Source: Spirochaetia bacterium
GTDB lineage: Bacteria > Spirochaetota > UBA4802 > UBA5550
Assembly: GCA_031289575.1 (NCBI GenBank)
Contig: JAITPE010000199.1
Location: forward strand, 1 to 8,266
Reading direction: 5' to 3'
DNA: 8,266 nt
The translations under genes and the position numbers were made by a program. Position 1 is the stretch's first letter. Every line of letters starts with the position of its first letter. Positions 6,084 through 8,266 of this stretch are shown piece after piece. The notes below the pieces were generated by a model, which saw only the letters and a list, made by a program, of their open reading frames with translations, searched no databases and was not told the DNA's origin.

Positions 6084-7130
6084 TCAAGGCTTGTAAACAC
6101 AATAAGGCTCTTCATCAAGATAACCTCCGGTGGCATAATAAGCGCGGGCGCGGCACCCGCCGCAGACAAGGCGGTAAGAGCACGCGCCGCACTTGCCTGT
6201 GAGAAGATCCGGATTTCTGAGGGCGAGAAATAGTTCCGATTCTTCCCATATTTGTTTAAATCCGGTTTTGAGCACATTCCCGGCCGCAATAGGCAGGTAC
6301 CCGCAAGGCTGTACATCGCCGCTGTGTGATATAAAGCAAACGCCGCTGCCGGCAAGGCAGCCGCGTGTCATGGCAGCCATTCCGTCCTGTTCCATTGAGA
6401 GCTTGCGCCCCTCCTGTGCCGCCCTTTGACGTATTAATCTGTAGTAATGAGGGGCGCATGTTGCTTTAAACTCAAGCGGCGTGTTCTTTGAGCGCTCATA
6501 GAACCAGTTGAGGACTTCCTCATATTTTTCGGCCGGGATCATATCGGTATTGGCAATCCGCACGCCGCAGCCTACAGGCACCAGCATGAATATATGAAGG
6601 GCGGCGGCGCCCTCGGAAAGCGCGAAGTTGAGTATGCCGTCAATCTGTTCCGCGTTGCGCTTGGTAATCGTTGTGTTAAACTGAAAGCTCACACCGTTTT
6701 CTTTGAGAAAATGGGCGCCGCGGATCGCGTTTTCAAATGAACCCGCAATGCCCCGGAAATCATCATGAGTTGCCGCGTCAATCCCGTCAATAGATATGCT
6801 GACACGGCTTATGCCCGCGGCGCTTATTGACTGCGCGGTCTTGTCATCAATAAGCGTAGCATTCGTGGCAAGGGCTACTCTCAGGTCTTTCGACGCGGCG
6901 TATTTCGCTATTTCAAAAATATCGCCGCGGTAAAGGGGTTCTCCGCCTGTGAGTACAAGAATAGGTTTGGAAACGGTTACTATATCATCAATCACGCTTG
7001 TGATATTATCTATGGTTAATTCGCCGCTGTAATCAATATTCTCCGACTCGGCCCGGCAGTGTTTACAAACTAAATTGCAGCGCTTTGTCAATTCCCAGAA
7101 TACGAGCCTGGGCTTATCGGGCATTTTCAT
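6084..7130 (-). CDS. ahbD: AhbD, radical-SAM heme synthase
   Basis: A 348-residue radical-SAM/SPASM protein. AhbD converts two propionates of Fe-coproporphyrin III to vinyl groups, giving heme b, the last step of the siroheme-dependent route. The SAM cluster is held by Cys18, Cys22 and Cys25 (CNLVCKHC), with GGEP at 62-65. The LVPVGCGVR segment (183-191) and CAPHYYR (225-231) resemble AhbD proteins. The C-terminal auxiliary-cluster cysteines are Cys258, Cys265 and Cys276 (CLAGSGVCFIS, PCGYLP), then Cys314, Cys317, Cys323, Cys326 and Cys344. The start overlaps the hemA stop as ATGA. A second in-frame ATG two codons later (ending at 7124) is equally plausible: AGAAAG is six bases from it but touches the first ATG, and GAGGAG (7145-7150) is rather far from both. 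Peptide-modifying SPASM enzymes share the fold, but the neighbours make AhbD by far the best call. Confidence 0.92.
   Translation of the reverse strand: MKMPDKPRLVFWELTKRCNLVCKHCRAESENIDYSGELTIDNITSVIDDIVTVSKPILVLTGGEPLYRGDIFEIAKYAASKDLRVALATNATLIDDKTAQSISAAGISRVSISIDGIDAATHDDFRGIAGSFENAIRGAHFLKENGVSFQFNTTITKRNAEQIDGILNFALSEGAAALHIFMLVPVGCGVRIANTDMIPAEKYEEVLNWFYERSKNTPLEFKATCAPHYYRLIRQRAAQEGRKLSMEQDGMAAMTRGCLAGSGVCFISHSGDVQPCGYLPIAAGNVLKTGFKQIWEESELFLALRNPDLLTGKCGACSYRLVCGGCRARAYYATGGYLDEEPYCVYKP
6483..6504. repeat. 22-base near-perfect palindrome inside ahbD
   Basis: Positions 6483-6493 pair with 6494-6504 at 10 of 11 places (single T-T mismatch, 6488/6499) around the core TGAGCGCTCA. It encodes FYERSKN of AhbD. 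Confidence 0.65.
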
Positions 7131-8266
7131 CTTTCTGCAAAAAGCTCCTCTATAAATCTGGTCTTGTGCCTCATCAAGTCAAGGTTTTCGGAATCCGTAT
7201 GCTGCTTTTTAAGGTTCATGATTGGGTTGTGCAATGTCTTTGTCATGATCTGCTTTGTGAGTTCTTCGACTATAGAAAAATCATCCTGGGACAAATGCTT
7301 TAATTTTTTCTTGCGGTAGCGTTCAAGCTCCATACATCGAATTTCCTCAAACTTGTTCTGTATGCTTGTTATAGCCGGCGTAACGGAGAGTTCATCCTGC
7401 CACTCGAAAAATTCTTTGACATTCTCATCAATGTACTCTTCGGCCAAGCGCGCTTCGTTAAGCCTGCTTTGAAGATTATCTTTAGCAATCTCCTGCAGGC
7501 TGTCTATATTGTAGAGATGGACGCCCTCAAGTTCTTCTACTTTAGGATCCACGTTACGGGGCACGGCAATATCAATCAGCATAAGGGGACGGTCATTCCT
7601 TGCAGGCATTATTTTTTTTAATATGTCGGCGGTTATCATGTAATGCGGCGCCGAGACCGATGATACAACAATATCCACATCCGCCGCGACCTCGTAAATC
7701 TCATCAAGGAGTATTATTTTGGCCCCGCTGTTTATTTCCTCGGCTATGCGCTCCGCGTTATGCAAGGAACGGTTCGCTATGATGATCTCGCCTATGCCGT
7801 ATTTTGTAAGATATTTAAGGACAAGCTCGGCCATTTGTCCGGCGCCTATGAGCATGGCCCTTTTGGCGGAAAGATCAGGACATACGCTGCGCACCATATC
7901 GGCCGCGATAAAAGCGATACTTACAGGATTTTTGGAGATCTCGGTCTCGCTCCTCACCTGTTTGGCGGCCTTAAAGGCCTGATGAAACAGCTTGTTCAGC
8001 ACGGTTCCGACAGCCTTATTGTAAACAGCCTTGGTGAAGGCATCTTTCAACTGGCCTACTATTTCGGTTTCGCCTAATACCATGGAATCAAGAGAAGCTA
8101 TTACAAGCATTATATGATGCACAGCCTCTCTTGAATATTTTACATACACACTGTCCTTGAATTCCTCGTAAGAAAGGCCTGACATCTCCTCGTAAATCCT
8201 TATAACGGCATCGGCGCCGGCTGTAACCGACGAAGACGCTATATAGGTCTCGACACGGTTACAGGT
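7127..8266 (-). CDS. hemA: glutamyl-tRNA reductase, 5' end cut by window edge
   Basis: The frame is open to the window edge, giving 379 residues, and begins T-C-N-R-V-E. This is the conserved catalytic motif whose cysteine forms the thioester with glutamate, so only roughly the first 48 residues are missing. The enzyme reduces glutamyl-tRNA to glutamate-1-semialdehyde with NADPH, the committed step of the C5 route to tetrapyrroles. Other signatures (fragment numbering): HIMLVIASLDSMVLGETEIVGQ (51-72, with the conserved His), SETEISKNPVSIAF (106-119), the NADPH-binding IGAGQMAE (140-147), and a C-terminal helical dimerisation domain. A methionine ending at 8185 is internal, not the start. hemA overlaps ahbD by ATGA, which ties the first step of the pathway to the last. 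N-terminal heme-feedback signals, if any, are outside the window. Confidence 0.95.
   Translation of the reverse strand, partial: TCNRVETYIASSSVTAGADAVIRIYEEMSGLSYEEFKDSVYVKYSREAVHHIMLVIASLDSMVLGETEIVGQLKDAFTKAVYNKAVGTVLNKLFHQAFKAAKQVRSETEISKNPVSIAFIAADMVRSVCPDLSAKRAMLIGAGQMAELVLKYLTKYGIGEIIIANRSLHNAERIAEEINSGAKIILLDEIYEVAADVDIVVSSVSAPHYMITADILKKIMPARNDRPLMLIDIAVPRNVDPKVEELEGVHLYNIDSLQEIAKDNLQSRLNEARLAEEYIDENVKEFFEWQDELSVTPAITSIQNKFEEIRCMELERYRKKKLKHLSQDDFSIVEELTKQIMTKTLHNPIMNLKKQHTDSENLDLMRHKTRFIEELFAER
8221..8264. repeat. nested inverted repeat over the hemA active-site codons
   Basis: CTGTAACCG (8221-8229) is the exact reverse complement of 8256-8264. Inside it a second stem forms: 8231-8232 with 8251-8252, and 8234-8237 with 8247-8250, with a bulge at 8233. 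In total 15 base pairs can form around a 9-base loop. The right arm encodes the catalytic Cys-Asn-Arg. Confidence 0.65.

Noticed and set aside
6340..6366. Stem of 10 of 11 pairs with a 5-base loop in ahbD
   Set aside because: It falls on GC-rich codons for the conserved CLAGSGVC motif, so protein constraint explains it well enough.
8161..8200. Direct repeat TCCTCGTAA within hemA
   Set aside because: Two nearby Tyr-Glu-Glu codon runs account for it; nothing suggests a functional repeat.

Overview
The window carries one tightly packed run of eight genes, all on the minus strand and so read from right to left. It looks like part of a chromosomal operon from an anaerobic or microaerobic bacterium. 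The main reason is the siroheme-dependent (alternative) heme pathway, which is established in sulfate-reducing bacteria, methanogens and some Clostridia. I cannot place the organism more closely from sequence alone; Desulfobacterota, Nitrospirota, Clostridia and several uncultured phyla are all possible. By hand count base composition is about 51% G+C in a sample of the XdhC gene and falls to about 33% in the last gene, at the left end.

In transcription order: hemA, glutamyl-tRNA reductase (8266-7127; its 5' end is cut by the window edge exactly before the catalytic Thr-Cys-Asn-Arg motif); ahbD, the radical-SAM heme synthase (7130-6084); a single gene fusing AhbA and AhbB, siroheme decarboxylase (6037-5018); ahbC, a second radical-SAM enzyme (5025-3754); a short siroheme synthase of the CysG N-terminal/Met8p type (3757-3104); serA, D-3-phosphoglycerate dehydrogenase with ACT domain (3067-1463); an XdhC/CoxI family protein (1422-382); and the 5' part of rtcB, an RNA-splicing ligase (370-1, running off the left edge). 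Four genes meet at short overlaps (ATGA at hemA/ahbD and at ahbC/siroheme synthase, 8 bases at ahbAB/ahbC). The other gaps are 11 to 46 bases, so no stretch over 300 bases lacks a gene, and I see no convincing promoter or terminator.

The first five genes work together. HemA starts tetrapyrrole synthesis from glutamyl-tRNA. The siroheme synthase oxidises precorrin-2 and probably inserts iron. AhbAB removes two carboxyl groups from siroheme, AhbC removes two acetate side chains to give Fe-coproporphyrin III, and AhbD oxidatively decarboxylates that to heme b. The steps between (hemB, hemC, hemD, uroporphyrinogen methyltransferase) are not here and probably lie upstream of hemA. serA, xdhC and rtcB have no obvious biochemical tie to heme and appear to be passengers in the same transcription unit.

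Nothing here is clearly a new system. The points most worth a second look are the AhbA-AhbB fusion, several unusually long perfect or near-perfect inverted repeats lying inside coding sequence, and the sharp composition change at rtcB.
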